DNA from: Velamenicoccus sp964471325
Lineage (GTDB): Bacteria; Omnitrophota; Gorgyraeia; Velamenicoccales; Velamenicoccaceae
DNA: 64,000 nt
Assembly (NCBI GenBank): GCA_964471325.1
Contig: CAYYFL010000008.1
Span: 24,716 to 88,715, forward strand
Reading direction: 5' to 3'
The position numbers and the translations under genes are program-made. Under the pieces are notes generated by a model that saw nothing but the letters and a program-made list of their open reading frames with translations, was not told the DNA's origin and made no database searches. Below are positions 27,892 to 36,397 of the stretch, piece by piece (the first letter of the stretch is position 1; each line of letters opens with the position of its first letter).

Positions 27892-28290
27892 ATGGACATA
27901 ATAATTACGTCTTGGGCTCTGGATTCGTACTTAGAAATGAAGCATAATAGAGTATTCAGCAAAGAAGAATATAAAAAGATCATTCGTCCAGATGTATTAC
28001 GACTTAGGGATTATCCTGATGATCCCAAGTTTGAAAACGAAAAATTTTGGTCGATTGTCGCTGATCAAAGTCATAATAAGATTGAAAATGGCTATAAAAT
28101 GAAATGGCATCAAATTGGCAGTGGCAAAATTCAACTTCGTTTGACTGTGGGAATGTTTTGCAATGCTTTTCTTTGCGAGGCATATGTCAAAAGAAATCCG
28201 AAGGCGGAACAAAGAAAAATAGCGCGTTTCAAGGTGTTTTTACAATTAATAAGACAAAGTCAATATACTGAGAATGGGAGATTATCATGA
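27892..28290 (+). CDS. putative HigB/RelE-like toxin
   Basis: A 132-residue cytoplasmic protein upstream of an XRE antitoxin, in the order usual for HigBA-type modules. It has an N-terminal helical half and a C-terminal strand/basic half (KMKWHQIGSGKIQLRLTVGMF, then RNPKAEQRKIARFKVFLQLIRQ). The fold assignment to ParE/RelE is weak, and the call rests mostly on context. It overlaps the next gene by 4 bp and is AT-rich compared with the transfer genes, which points to separate acquisition. Confidence 0.5.
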   Translation: MDIIITSWALDSYLEMKHNRVFSKEEYKKIIRPDVLRLRDYPDDPKFENEKFWSIVADQSHNKIENGYKMKWHQIGSGKIQLRLTVGMFCNAFLCEAYVKRNPKAEQRKIARFKVFLQLIRQSQYTENGRLS

Positions 28291-28781
28291 GAACCGGTGC
28301 GTTATTATCAGCCGATAGAAGTGTAGAGCTTATTGAAATAGGACACCAAATGAAACAAAGGGGGTTGTCTGATGTATTTATTGCAGCTGCCGTTCAGACA
28401 GCTTTCGAATTTGAGGGGGTTTATGATTTAATGAAAATGTGGTCAGAAGAGTCGGAGAAAAAAGAACAAGATGAAGTTATCGCTGATATACAAGAGATGA
28501 TTGATGAATGTTCTCAGAAAGAAAAGATCGAAGGGACCTATGTGCGTTTTGACGATTTAGATCAAATTGCCAAAAACATTCGTTCTTTCAAAGATAGCTT
28601 GCGAATGATCGTCGAAAAAAAGGGTGGAATTAAGATGGTTGCAGATTTAACCGGCATCCCTCAGCCATCATTATCTAGATTTTTTAATTCTAGATCGATA
28701 CCAAGAAGGATAACTTTGTTAAAAATTGCGAGGGCTTTAAATTTGAGCCAGATCCAAATTGCTACTGAATGGAGTAGATGA
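28287..28781 (+). CDS. XRE-type antitoxin/regulator
   Basis: A 164-residue protein. The C-terminal 60 residues form a helix-turn-helix (GIKMVADLTGIPQPSLSRFFNSRSIPRRITLLKIARAL split over two helices), as in HigA-like antitoxins. The N-terminal 100 residues are helical and acidic and could bind the toxin. Start overlaps the toxin stop. Confidence 0.65.
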   Translation: MRTGALLSADRSVELIEIGHQMKQRGLSDVFIAAAVQTAFEFEGVYDLMKMWSEESEKKEQDEVIADIQEMIDECSQKEKIEGTYVRFDDLDQIAKNIRSFKDSLRMIVEKKGGIKMVADLTGIPQPSLSRFFNSRSIPRRITLLKIARALNLSQIQIATEWSR

Positions 28782-28841
28782 AAGAATGTCGTAACTGTGG
28801 AATGTGAACATAAAACATATATTCCTATGTTTAAAAAAAAC

Positions 28842-28869
28842 TTGACAAAACGATCTGAAGGTGTAAATT
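28842..28869 (+). promoter_or_regulatory. promoter of a short leader/small RNA
   Basis: Consensus TTGACA (28842-28847), 16-bp spacer, TAAATT (28864-28869). It drives the short transcript unit that ends in the terminator at 28954-28997. Confidence 0.55.
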
Positions 28870-28875
28870 AATAAT

Positions 28876-28997
28876 AGATAATTTGGTGTAAGGAGAATCA
28901 GAAGCGCGGATTCTCTCTAAAGTTTCAAAAGCAGTCCTATTGGAACAACCAAGGGGCTGGTTTCTTGAGGTAAAACTCAAGAAGCCAGCCCTTTTTT
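28876..28997 (+). ncRNA. candidate terminated leader or small RNA upstream of traE
   Basis: A roughly 120-nt unit between a good promoter and a strong terminator, with no ORF of note. It folds as a 5' hairpin (GAGAATC 28893-28899 with GATTCTC 28909-28915) and a long terminator hairpin. It could be a regulator RNA or an attenuator limiting transcription into the traE-K-B-V-C operon that begins at 29010. Confidence 0.45.
28954..28997 (+). terminator. intrinsic terminator 12 nt before traE
   Basis: GGGCTGG...CTTGAG pairs with CTCAAG...CCAGCCC (about 15 bp, one bulge, small loop), followed by TTTTTT at 28992-28997. A terminator just before the operon start implies either readthrough control or a separate upstream RNA. 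Confidence 0.8.
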
Positions 28998-29009
28998 ATT
29001 TGCCCAGAC

Positions 29010-29633
29010 ATGCCAAAATCACTGGAACACAATGAAACTACTAAACGCCCGACTTTCCTTGAGAAATGGGCCCGGGCTGAACAGACCAGCGCGTTTTTAG
29101 GTATGGCCCTTTACGCCTGCATCGCCTTCTGTCTGGCTCTTCTTATCACGGTCTTTAAGTTATCCACAAGGTCGCAACCTATTTACTATATTCCAAGCTC
29201 GCATGAAGCGGGGATCTCCTATCCGAATCGAATAGAAAAAGAGGCTGTCTGCGCCTTTGCCTCAAACTGGCTGCTAGACCGCAATAACTTCACTTCCATC
29301 ACAGTCAAGGAGACCTATGCAAGGGCCATGCGCTACATGGCGCCTGCGCTTCTTTCAAGAACAAGGGCTGGTCTTGAAGATGAGATTGGCCGGGTTTTGC
29401 GCGATAACATTTCATCCTTGTTTTCTTTAAGCCAAGATCCCCAATGGGAGCAATCTGGTAAAGAATTTAAGGTGATATTGACCGGAGAAAAGTCACTCTT
29501 CATGGGAAAAGAAAAACTGGATGACCGCAGTCTTCGCTACACGATCACCTTAGAGAGGGTCTCTCCGGTTCAGACCAACCCTTATGGCCTGGTTATTGCA
29601 GGGGTCAAGCAAGAGCAGATAGGAGAACAATGA
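29010..29633 (+). CDS. TraE-like (VirB8) T4SS protein
   Basis: A 207-residue bitopic inner-membrane protein: cytoplasmic N-terminus, one helix (about 33-55), and a periplasmic domain with the TraE/VirB8-like alpha+beta pattern (ISYPNRIEKEAVCAFASNWLLDRNNFT, ALLSRTRAGLEDEI, SLRYTITLERVSPVQTNPYGL). It starts the E-K-B-V-C block, the canonical F order, with overlapping starts and stops. Confidence 0.75.
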   Translation: MPKSLEHNETTKRPTFLEKWARAEQTSAFLGMALYACIAFCLALLITVFKLSTRSQPIYYIPSSHEAGISYPNRIEKEAVCAFASNWLLDRNNFTSITVKETYARAMRYMAPALLSRTRAGLEDEIGRVLRDNISSLFSLSQDPQWEQSGKEFKVILTGEKSLFMGKEKLDDRSLRYTITLERVSPVQTNPYGLVIAGVKQEQIGEQ

Positions 29634-30376
29634 GAATATCCATCGCAGCTCTTCGTCCTTTTGGGATATTTTGCATTCTGTTGATTGTTTTTGGATTGGT
29701 CCTGACGGACGCGTTTGGAGAATCCGCGGCTGTTAACGGCAGCGAAGATGTCATCCCTTTGCGGTTGAAAACCGGCATGGTGACGCAGGCAGAGTTCCCA
29801 GAAAAGATTGCCGATGTCACAAAGAGCATTTCTTCGGATTTCCTTCAGGTCGAGACCCTCGGTAACAGGATGTTTTTGCTGCCGCTTAAAAGTTTTGATT
29901 CTTATCTTCATGTCGTCACAGAAGGAAATACTTCCTACTGCTTGCATTTGATCATGGACAATGTCGAGGCGCCTACTTCTATTGAGATCAAAAAAAGACC
30001 TCAAGCCAGGAAAGAGACCCAAAATCAGGGAACCTTTAACACGGTTGAGCTAATGAGGATGCTTCTAAAAGGAGAAGTGCCGCCAGGGGCAGCGAGTGCA
30101 GGGTCCAGCATACATGAGGTCTTCAATAACGGAGTTTTCCGCATAACAACGGATAAGGTTTATGAGCTTGGAGGCGGGGCCAAAGCGCTGGTGTTGCGTT
30201 TTGAGAACCTAATGGATAAGCCCATTGTGCTGCCTATAGAAGATATAGAGCTACCGGGGTTAGTCGCAGCCAGCGTGGATACCCAGGTTTTGGGGCCAAG
30301 GCCCCGCAGCCAAGCTAAAAACAGTGCCGATTCCATGACAAAGGCCTACATGATTATTGAGGCGCAGGATCAGTAA
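29630..30376 (+). CDS. TraK-like (VirB9) T4SS outer-membrane-complex protein
   Basis: A 248-residue exported protein: signal peptide to about residue 31, then beta-rich TraK features (AEFPEKIADVTKSISSDFLQVE, NRMFLLPLKSFDSYLHVVTE, YCLHLIMDNVEAPTSIEI). The C-terminal domain (NGVFRITTDKVYELG... VLRFENLMDKPIVLP) fits the domain that touches TraV/TraB. The first four bases overlap traE. Confidence 0.75.
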   Translation: MRISIAALRPFGIFCILLIVFGLVLTDAFGESAAVNGSEDVIPLRLKTGMVTQAEFPEKIADVTKSISSDFLQVETLGNRMFLLPLKSFDSYLHVVTEGNTSYCLHLIMDNVEAPTSIEIKKRPQARKETQNQGTFNTVELMRMLLKGEVPPGAASAGSSIHEVFNNGVFRITTDKVYELGGGAKALVLRFENLMDKPIVLPIEDIELPGLVAASVDTQVLGPRPRSQAKNSADSMTKAYMIIEAQDQ

Positions 30377-30386
30377 AAAAATATCC

Positions 30387-31619
30387 ATGACCAAAATCTC
30401 GTTTAAGGACATTCCTAGCTTTAATATTGTGGCATCGATACTAAGCCATAAGCCGCGGCCGGTTATCTTAGCGGTCTGCGGCTTGGCTATCGTTTTAGGA
30501 TTCCTGGCTTTTAGCGGCGTCAAAGAGACCAAAAACATCAAAAAAAGCCTTACGACACCTGATCGTTCTAAGGCAAAAACCAACCCTGAAGATAAAGATG
30601 TGGGTGTCCTTGTAGGCTCTGTAGATACCAAGACATATGTTTCCCGCATTGAAAAACAATACTATGACATATCCTCGCGTCAGGACAATAGCGAAGCCCG
30701 CCTGGCAGAGCTGGAAAAAGACATAGCCGGCCTGCGAAAAAACCAGTCTGAGATAAGCAAGATTATCGTGGATCTTGACAAAAGGGTGACGACTGCGCTG
30801 TCTGAAAGCATAAATTCAGGCAAGCCAGGTTTCCAAGAGAACCAGGAAGCTGGCAATGAGGGGATCCTGGGTAATCCGTTGTCCGGGATAGCATCGGTCA
30901 AGCCAGCGATGCGCCTGGAGATGGCCAAAGTCAGCGAGATTAGAGGAGAAGCCGATGCTTTGAAAAAAAGATGCGTTTACCTGCCTTTGGGGAGTTTTGT
31001 CAAAGGCACTCTTTTGACCGGAGTCTATGCGCCTGTGAACGTCAACAATCCTCTGCCTGTCTTGATCAGCGTGGATGAGGCTTTTTACGGCCCTAATAAC
31101 ACAAGGATCCCCTTAAAAGGAGCTTTTGCCATTGGCAAGGCCATAGGTGATGTTGTCTCCAAGAGGGCCATCATCCAGATCGTCGGTTTTTCGGTCGTGT
31201 TGCCTGGAGGCAATACTTTTGAGCATGAGGGTAATTTAGGGTATCTGACAGACGAGACCGGCCGCCTGGGCATCCCAGGAGAGTTGATCTACAACACAGG
31301 TAAGCAGCTATCCTTGAGTTTTATCTCAGGGTTCTTGGCAGGAGGGGCCGAAGCGCTCTCTCAGGCGCAGACTTCAACCGTGGTCGGCGCCTACGGTCAG
31401 ACTGCTCAAAACGTCACAGGCAATACAGGTAATTATGCCATGTTCTCAGGGCTGGCTAACAGCGCCCAGGGCATGGCCTCGTATTATCAAAAACAATTGG
31501 AGGCCATGATCCCTGCCATCAAGATCGAAGCTGGAACAAAAGTGACCCTGGTCATCCAGAAAGGGGTGGAAATTGAAGGCCTTAAAGCTTCTGTTGACGA
31601 TTTCGATTATGTTGATTAG
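30387..31619 (+). CDS. TraB-like (VirB10/TrbI) T4SS protein
   Basis: A 410-residue protein spanning both membranes. Seen: cytoplasmic N-terminus, one helix near 24-42, a coiled coil (about 92-140), and the C-terminal VirB10 beta-barrel with YLPLGSFVKGTLLTGVYAPVN, VVGFSV-like IIQIVGFSVVLPGG, and a late GLANSAQGMASYYQKQLEAMIPAIKIEAGTK split by a helix. ATG 30387 is chosen; the frame continues upstream into traK. Confidence 0.82.
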   Translation: MTKISFKDIPSFNIVASILSHKPRPVILAVCGLAIVLGFLAFSGVKETKNIKKSLTTPDRSKAKTNPEDKDVGVLVGSVDTKTYVSRIEKQYYDISSRQDNSEARLAELEKDIAGLRKNQSEISKIIVDLDKRVTTALSESINSGKPGFQENQEAGNEGILGNPLSGIASVKPAMRLEMAKVSEIRGEADALKKRCVYLPLGSFVKGTLLTGVYAPVNVNNPLPVLISVDEAFYGPNNTRIPLKGAFAIGKAIGDVVSKRAIIQIVGFSVVLPGGNTFEHEGNLGYLTDETGRLGIPGELIYNTGKQLSLSFISGFLAGGAEALSQAQTSTVVGAYGQTAQNVTGNTGNYAMFSGLANSAQGMASYYQKQLEAMIPAIKIEAGTKVTLVIQKGVEIEGLKASVDDFDYVD

Positions 31620-31977
31620 TTCCGGCTGCGCGGCTTCCCACAAGGTGGTTGTCAGCGGAGCTCAGGATAAGGTGATGGACGCGTATCTTTCCGCTGTGAG
31701 TTCAGGCAGGCGTGATTCTGGTGAGTTCATCAAGGACAAGTTAAAACTCAACAAGGCATTCGGATATGTCGCGCCTTATGTGCCTGTCATTGAGCCCGCG
31801 GATGTCAGACTTGTCTGGATCCCGGCTCATAAGTCAAAAGAGGACAAAGATACCTTAGTCGCTGGCCACTGGATATACGTCATGGTGAAAGAATCAAGCT
31901 GGTTCATCGATTCCCAGAAGCAGGACAAAGCGAGGATCCCTTTATTGGTTCCTTACAAAGAAACTGTCGCGAAATGA
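31573..31977 (+). CDS. TraV-like lipoprotein
   Basis: A 134-residue lipoprotein from a TTG start after AAGGGGTGGA. Lipobox LISSGC (Cys19). TraV/VirB7 lipoproteins anchor the TraK-TraB complex in the outer membrane. The C-terminal half (VRLVWIPAHKSKEDKDTLVAGHWIYVMV) is characteristic of TraV-like ends. It overlaps traB by 47 bp, so it is translated out of frame inside the previous gene. Confidence 0.65.
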   Translation: MKALKLLLTISIMLISSGCAASHKVVVSGAQDKVMDAYLSAVSSGRRDSGEFIKDKLKLNKAFGYVAPYVPVIEPADVRLVWIPAHKSKEDKDTLVAGHWIYVMVKESSWFIDSQKQDKARIPLLVPYKETVAK

Positions 31978-34511
31978 TCAAAACCCAAACCCTTGAGTCG
32001 TTCTTTGAAGAAGGCAGGTCTTTCACAGACCTTCTGCCTTATTACACTCATGAAAACGGCTTGTTTGTTCTCAAAGACGGCAGCATGGGCCAGATCTGGG
32101 AGATTTCGCTGATTGAAAGCGAGACGAAATCCGCAGACCACCTGGAGGAGTTATCCCGGTCCCTGGAAGGGATTCTCCTGAGGCTGCCTGAAGATATGGT
32201 CAGCTGCCAGTTCATCCTGGTTTGCGATGAGGATTTCAACGACAGGATAGAAACTTATCAAAACAATGGAGGGCCTTTTGACAACGAGATCATCAAGAGC
32301 TGCAGTCAAAGCAAGATAAAACACCTCAAGGAGGGAAAGGACGGTTTTTTTGAGCAGGCAGCCGGCAGCTATTGCTCCAAAAACATACGTTGTTTTTTCA
32401 CCTTGCGGTATTTTCCGTCATGGGTCTATCCGGCCTTCGGCGATAAGGTCCATTTTTATTTCACAGGCAAAGATACGATCGGAAAAAAGATCGAAGAGGA
32501 TTTCCTGGTCTACTGCCAGACCATTGCCCGCTTCTGTGAAGTCGTAGAGGGGGTCTTTAAGGCCTGTGAGATCAGCTATCAGAAGGTAGATGAAAGGCAA
32601 TTGCACAAGCTTCTCTACAAGATGCTTAATCCGAAACGCAGCCAAGGCACGGGCATTCCTGCGTTAAGAGAAGATGAATATATGTATGATCAGCTTTTGT
32701 ACAATGCACCACGCGTTTACGGGGAAGGGTTCGAATTCGAAGACAGGCGTTATCAGGTTGTGACCTTGAAGGAGCTGCCTTTGGCTACGGAACCAGGCAT
32801 GTTCAGCGCTGAAGTCGTCCGCGGAACGCGCTTTTCCCTGTTGGATATGCTTAAAGATTTCATCATGGTGGTCAATTTCCATATCCCGAAACAGGAGGAA
32901 GCCATAAAAAGGATCAAGATGCAGAAGGCTTTTGCCTTCCTGCAGCGCTCCACGTATTTCGGAGATAAGTCCATTGAGGCCCTGGAGAAAAAGGAAGAAC
33001 TGGATTCCGTAGTCAAGGAAACCTTCACCTCAGGCCATAAGATCATCTATCCCAGGATCCATTTCATCATCTCAGGGGAAACCCAGGAGTCTTGCGACAA
33101 TCTGACAGCCAACATGCTGAACGCCCTCTCGCGCATGGGCGCTGAAGGCTTAAAAGAAGAGATTATCGGTGCGTCGCTGTTTTTATCGTGCCTGCCTTTG
33201 TGTTTTGACCATCATTACGAGCGGTTCATCAAGCGCACCAGGCGCATGGTTTCAAGCAATCTTAGCGACATGCTTCCCTTGTACGGCTCAGTCCGAGGGA
33301 CCCAGACGCCAGCCCAGCTGTATCTGAACAGAAGGGGCGAGCCTGTATTCTGGGATTTTTTTGATTCCAACACAAACCCGCATACAATCGTGATCGGCGC
33401 CTCAGGCTCAGGCAAGAGTTTCTTCGTGAATGACTTCATCCTGCAGAATGCGCGGCTGGATTCGCATTTCTTTGTCCTGGACAAGGGAGATTCCTACAAG
33501 AAGCTCTGCTCAGTTTTAGGGGGCCAGTACATAAGGTTTGAGTTGAATGACCCCGTAACCATCAATCCTTTTTTAAAAATGCCGGATGCAGAGCACCTGG
33601 CTTTTTTGGTGACCATGTTATCCCAAATGTGCTCAGGCGGCGATGAACGCGAAAGGCTCCTGCGCGAGCACGAAGGCGTGCTTCAGCAGGCGATACTCGC
33701 TGCCTATAAGGACAGGAAAGCCAAGGACGAGGAACTGGTTCTGTCAGACGTGGTTGAGAAGCTTAAAAGCCACAGCTGCAACAGGAAGCTCGGGGTTGGC
33801 GAAAGCATTGGCATAAAGCTTGCTTTGAAGCTCAGGTCTTTTACCAAGGAAGGGCCTTTTGGCAAATTCTTCGACGGGAAAAATCAGTTCAGCCTTGGCG
33901 CCAAGTTCACTGTCTTTGAGCTGGGGAATCTAAGTGCTCATCCTGACCTGCAGGTGGTGGTCCTCTTAAACATCATGTATTTCATCACTCATTTTGTCTC
34001 GCAGCCCGAAATGAGGCCTAAACGGAAATTCCTTTTGATTGATGAGGCCTGGAGTCTCTTGAAACTTCAGAATACGGCGGAATTCATCACCAATTCGTTT
34101 AAGACGTACCGCAAATACCGCTGTTCCTGCTGCGCCATAACGCAGGAGATCACTGACTTAATAGGAAAAGAGTGCGGCATCGCCATCCAGGCCAATGCAG
34201 CCAACAAAGTGTTTTTAAAACAGGAGCCCAATGTCATCGACTCCTTAAAAGGTTTTGCATCGTTGTCTGAAAAAGAGATCGAACTCCTGAAGTCTGTCGA
34301 GACCCAGAAAGGGAGATTCTCGGAAGCCCTCATAGTCTCGGATTCATCCCGCGGCGTCATCCGCCTCGTGCCGGATCCTTTCCTTTACTGGCTGGCAACA
34401 AGCGATGCCAAGGACAACGGATACTTGGAGGACAAATTGCAGAAGTTTGGCGACAGGTATTTGGAGGCGCTTTCAGAATGCGCCGAGGAGAAACCTTATG
34501 GTCTACGCTAA
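31974..34511 (+). CDS. TraC-like (VirB4) T4SS ATPase
   Basis: An 845-residue cytoplasmic ATPase that powers pilus assembly and transfer. Seen: N-terminal TraC domain with LPYYTHENGLFVLKDGSMGQIWEI split over two strands, Walker A GASGSGKS at 475-482, DKGDSYKKL, Walker B KFLLIDEAWSLL near residue 688, and the YRCSCCAITQEITDL motif. Its length matches F TraC. It overlaps both neighbours. Confidence 0.9.
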   Translation: MIKTQTLESFFEEGRSFTDLLPYYTHENGLFVLKDGSMGQIWEISLIESETKSADHLEELSRSLEGILLRLPEDMVSCQFILVCDEDFNDRIETYQNNGGPFDNEIIKSCSQSKIKHLKEGKDGFFEQAAGSYCSKNIRCFFTLRYFPSWVYPAFGDKVHFYFTGKDTIGKKIEEDFLVYCQTIARFCEVVEGVFKACEISYQKVDERQLHKLLYKMLNPKRSQGTGIPALREDEYMYDQLLYNAPRVYGEGFEFEDRRYQVVTLKELPLATEPGMFSAEVVRGTRFSLLDMLKDFIMVVNFHIPKQEEAIKRIKMQKAFAFLQRSTYFGDKSIEALEKKEELDSVVKETFTSGHKIIYPRIHFIISGETQESCDNLTANMLNALSRMGAEGLKEEIIGASLFLSCLPLCFDHHYERFIKRTRRMVSSNLSDMLPLYGSVRGTQTPAQLYLNRRGEPVFWDFFDSNTNPHTIVIGASGSGKSFFVNDFILQNARLDSHFFVLDKGDSYKKLCSVLGGQYIRFELNDPVTINPFLKMPDAEHLAFLVTMLSQMCSGGDERERLLREHEGVLQQAILAAYKDRKAKDEELVLSDVVEKLKSHSCNRKLGVGESIGIKLALKLRSFTKEGPFGKFFDGKNQFSLGAKFTVFELGNLSAHPDLQVVVLLNIMYFITHFVSQPEMRPKRKFLLIDEAWSLLKLQNTAEFITNSFKTYRKYRCSCCAITQEITDLIGKECGIAIQANAANKVFLKQEPNVIDSLKGFASLSEKEIELLKSVETQKGRFSEALIVSDSSRGVIRLVPDPFLYWLATSDAKDNGYLEDKLQKFGDRYLEALSECAEEKPYGLR

Positions 34512-34950
34512 AAGATTTGCAGTTCTATTTTCCATCTTATGGCTGGCCGGTTGTTGCTCTTTGGGTCCAGCGGTAAAGAAGAGAAACGACTATGAACAGG
34601 GCTACAGGCAAGGAGTCCATGAGAATATCCATGATTTTGCCCAGAGTTTCTATGGCAACGAGTTTCCTTATTTTTACTGGCAGAGCCCTGTTGTCCAGAA
34701 TGTGAATATCCCGGCTCATATTGAGAACGGGTTATTCATTCCTGAGCATAATGAGCCGGTCATGATTGAGCCTGGTGCATGGAGAAAGAGATTCGGCTAC
34801 CCGATTAGGGTTGCGAAGAATAAGCCGGACAAAACAGAAGGAGAGGATTATGCGCTCAAGTATTTTGATTTTGATAGCAGGGATATTACTGTGTTTCCCG
34901 AATCCTACGCAGGCGATAAACCAGGAAACGAAAACAAAGATTCTCGCTAG
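34498..34950 (+). CDS. transfer-region lipoprotein of unknown function
   Basis: A 150-residue lipoprotein with lipobox LAGCC (first Cys near residue 18). The mature part has DYEQGYRQGVHENI and an aromatic-rich FPYFYWQSPVVQNVNIPAH stretch, then NGLFIPEHNEPVMIEPGAWR. It may act as a pilotin for the following secretin, judging only from position. Its last 101 bp overlap the secretin gene in another frame, an unusually long overlap. Confidence 0.6.
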   Translation: MVYAKRFAVLFSILWLAGCCSLGPAVKKRNDYEQGYRQGVHENIHDFAQSFYGNEFPYFYWQSPVVQNVNIPAHIENGLFIPEHNEPVMIEPGAWRKRFGYPIRVAKNKPDKTEGEDYALKYFDFDSRDITVFPESYAGDKPGNENKDSR

Positions 34951-36397
34951 CGAGTGGCAGACAGCAGCAAAGCCGGAAGCCGGAACCACCGGAGATAAGC
35001 TGATTCCTGCGGCCGCAACCGAGGTCAAAAAAGATACGAAACCAGCTGAATTGCCGCCGGCGTTCTCAAAGAAAATCACCCTGAGAGCAAATGGCGTCAA
35101 CATAAGGACGATCTTGGGCAAGTTAGGCGAATTGACGGGATTGAGTGTGGTTTATGACCCGGAATTCAACTCGGATGCGGTCGTGGCCCTGGATGCTTTG
35201 GATACGCCAATGGGGCAGGTGTTGGCAGACATCCTTTTCCCCTTATCGAGCAGCTTCAAGGTTAAAGATAAGAGCCTGGTCGTCGTCGCCCGCGAAACCC
35301 GTGTCTTTAAGCTGAGTCTTCCGCCGTCAAGCCAGGATTTCAGCGATATGGTGAGTAACGAATCATGGACGAATCCGCAAGGCAATACCTCGAACAACAC
35401 CGGAACCCTGTCCGGCTCCACATCCAATATGAGCGTCAAAGTAGGCGCGAGGGTCTTTGTGGAAACCAAAGAGGACAATATCTCTTTCTGGAAGGATATA
35501 GAGACCAACCTCTCGAAGATGATTTCCGCAAGGGGGAAGTACTCCTTTAATAAGCCTGCGGGTCTGGTCATGGTTTCGGATAATCCGATATGTCTTGATA
35601 AGATCAGTCGTTACATCGACCTGGTCAATGCCGAAAGCAATAAGCAGATCCTGATCGAAGTCAAAGTCCTGGAAGTCAGCCTGTCCAGACAGAATGCCGG
35701 AGGCATAGACTGGAACGCCATCTATAAGAATCTGGCAGGGATAAAAAAGATAACGTTGAGTTCAGATTTCGCAGCTCAAAACATCGCATCTGGCAGCCTT
35801 TTTACTTTGAGCGCAACCGGTCCCAAGGATGATTCAGGAACCGGATCAAGTGGCTTAAGCGTACTTATCCAGGCGCTTGAAACCCAGGGGAAGGTTGAGG
35901 TGATCTCACAGCCCAAGGTCATGCTTTTGAACAACCAGTCTGCTATGGTCCAAGTCGGGACCGTGACAAGCTATGTTTCAAACACAACGACCACAGCGAC
36001 ACAGGCGGGTCTGGTTGCAACGAGCGCCAACACAGACCAGGTGCAGGAAGGTGTGACTTTGAGGCTCATGGCCAGCATCTTGCACGATGAGATCCTTGTG
36101 CAGCTGACGCCGGTGGTGACGACCTTGGATACGATCAGAAGCATCAGCATGGGAGGCGGCGTTACCATTGAAGCGCCCAAGACTTCAACCCGTTCCATGC
36201 ATACGCTTGTCAAAATCAAGGACGGCCAGACCATCGCAGTCGGCGGCCTGATCACCTCCAATGACACCAAGACCAGGCAAGGCATACCTGTCTTAAGCGA
36301 GCTGCCGTTCTTAGGAAGGCTTTTCGAATTCAAAAATAAATCCTTAAACAGAACCGAACTGGTCATTTTCATAACACCTAAAATACTGCCAAGATGA
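34850..36397 (+). CDS. type IVb pilus secretin (PilN/GspD family)
   Basis: A 515-residue outer-membrane channel subunit. Seen: signal peptide to about residue 22, an N0/STN-like domain (ITLRANGVNIRTILGKLGELTG), a Ser/Thr/Asn-rich low-complexity spacer near residue 185, and the secretin core (VEVISQPKVMLLNNQSAMVQVGT ... LVKIKDGQTIAVGGLI ... RTELVIFITPKIL). It forms the pore for the pilus. ATG 34850 follows GAAGGAGAGG. Confidence 0.88.
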   Translation: MRSSILILIAGILLCFPNPTQAINQETKTKILASEWQTAAKPEAGTTGDKLIPAAATEVKKDTKPAELPPAFSKKITLRANGVNIRTILGKLGELTGLSVVYDPEFNSDAVVALDALDTPMGQVLADILFPLSSSFKVKDKSLVVVARETRVFKLSLPPSSQDFSDMVSNESWTNPQGNTSNNTGTLSGSTSNMSVKVGARVFVETKEDNISFWKDIETNLSKMISARGKYSFNKPAGLVMVSDNPICLDKISRYIDLVNAESNKQILIEVKVLEVSLSRQNAGGIDWNAIYKNLAGIKKITLSSDFAAQNIASGSLFTLSATGPKDDSGTGSSGLSVLIQALETQGKVEVISQPKVMLLNNQSAMVQVGTVTSYVSNTTTTATQAGLVATSANTDQVQEGVTLRLMASILHDEILVQLTPVVTTLDTIRSISMGGGVTIEAPKTSTRSMHTLVKIKDGQTIAVGGLITSNDTKTRQGIPVLSELPFLGRLFEFKNKSLNRTELVIFITPKILPR

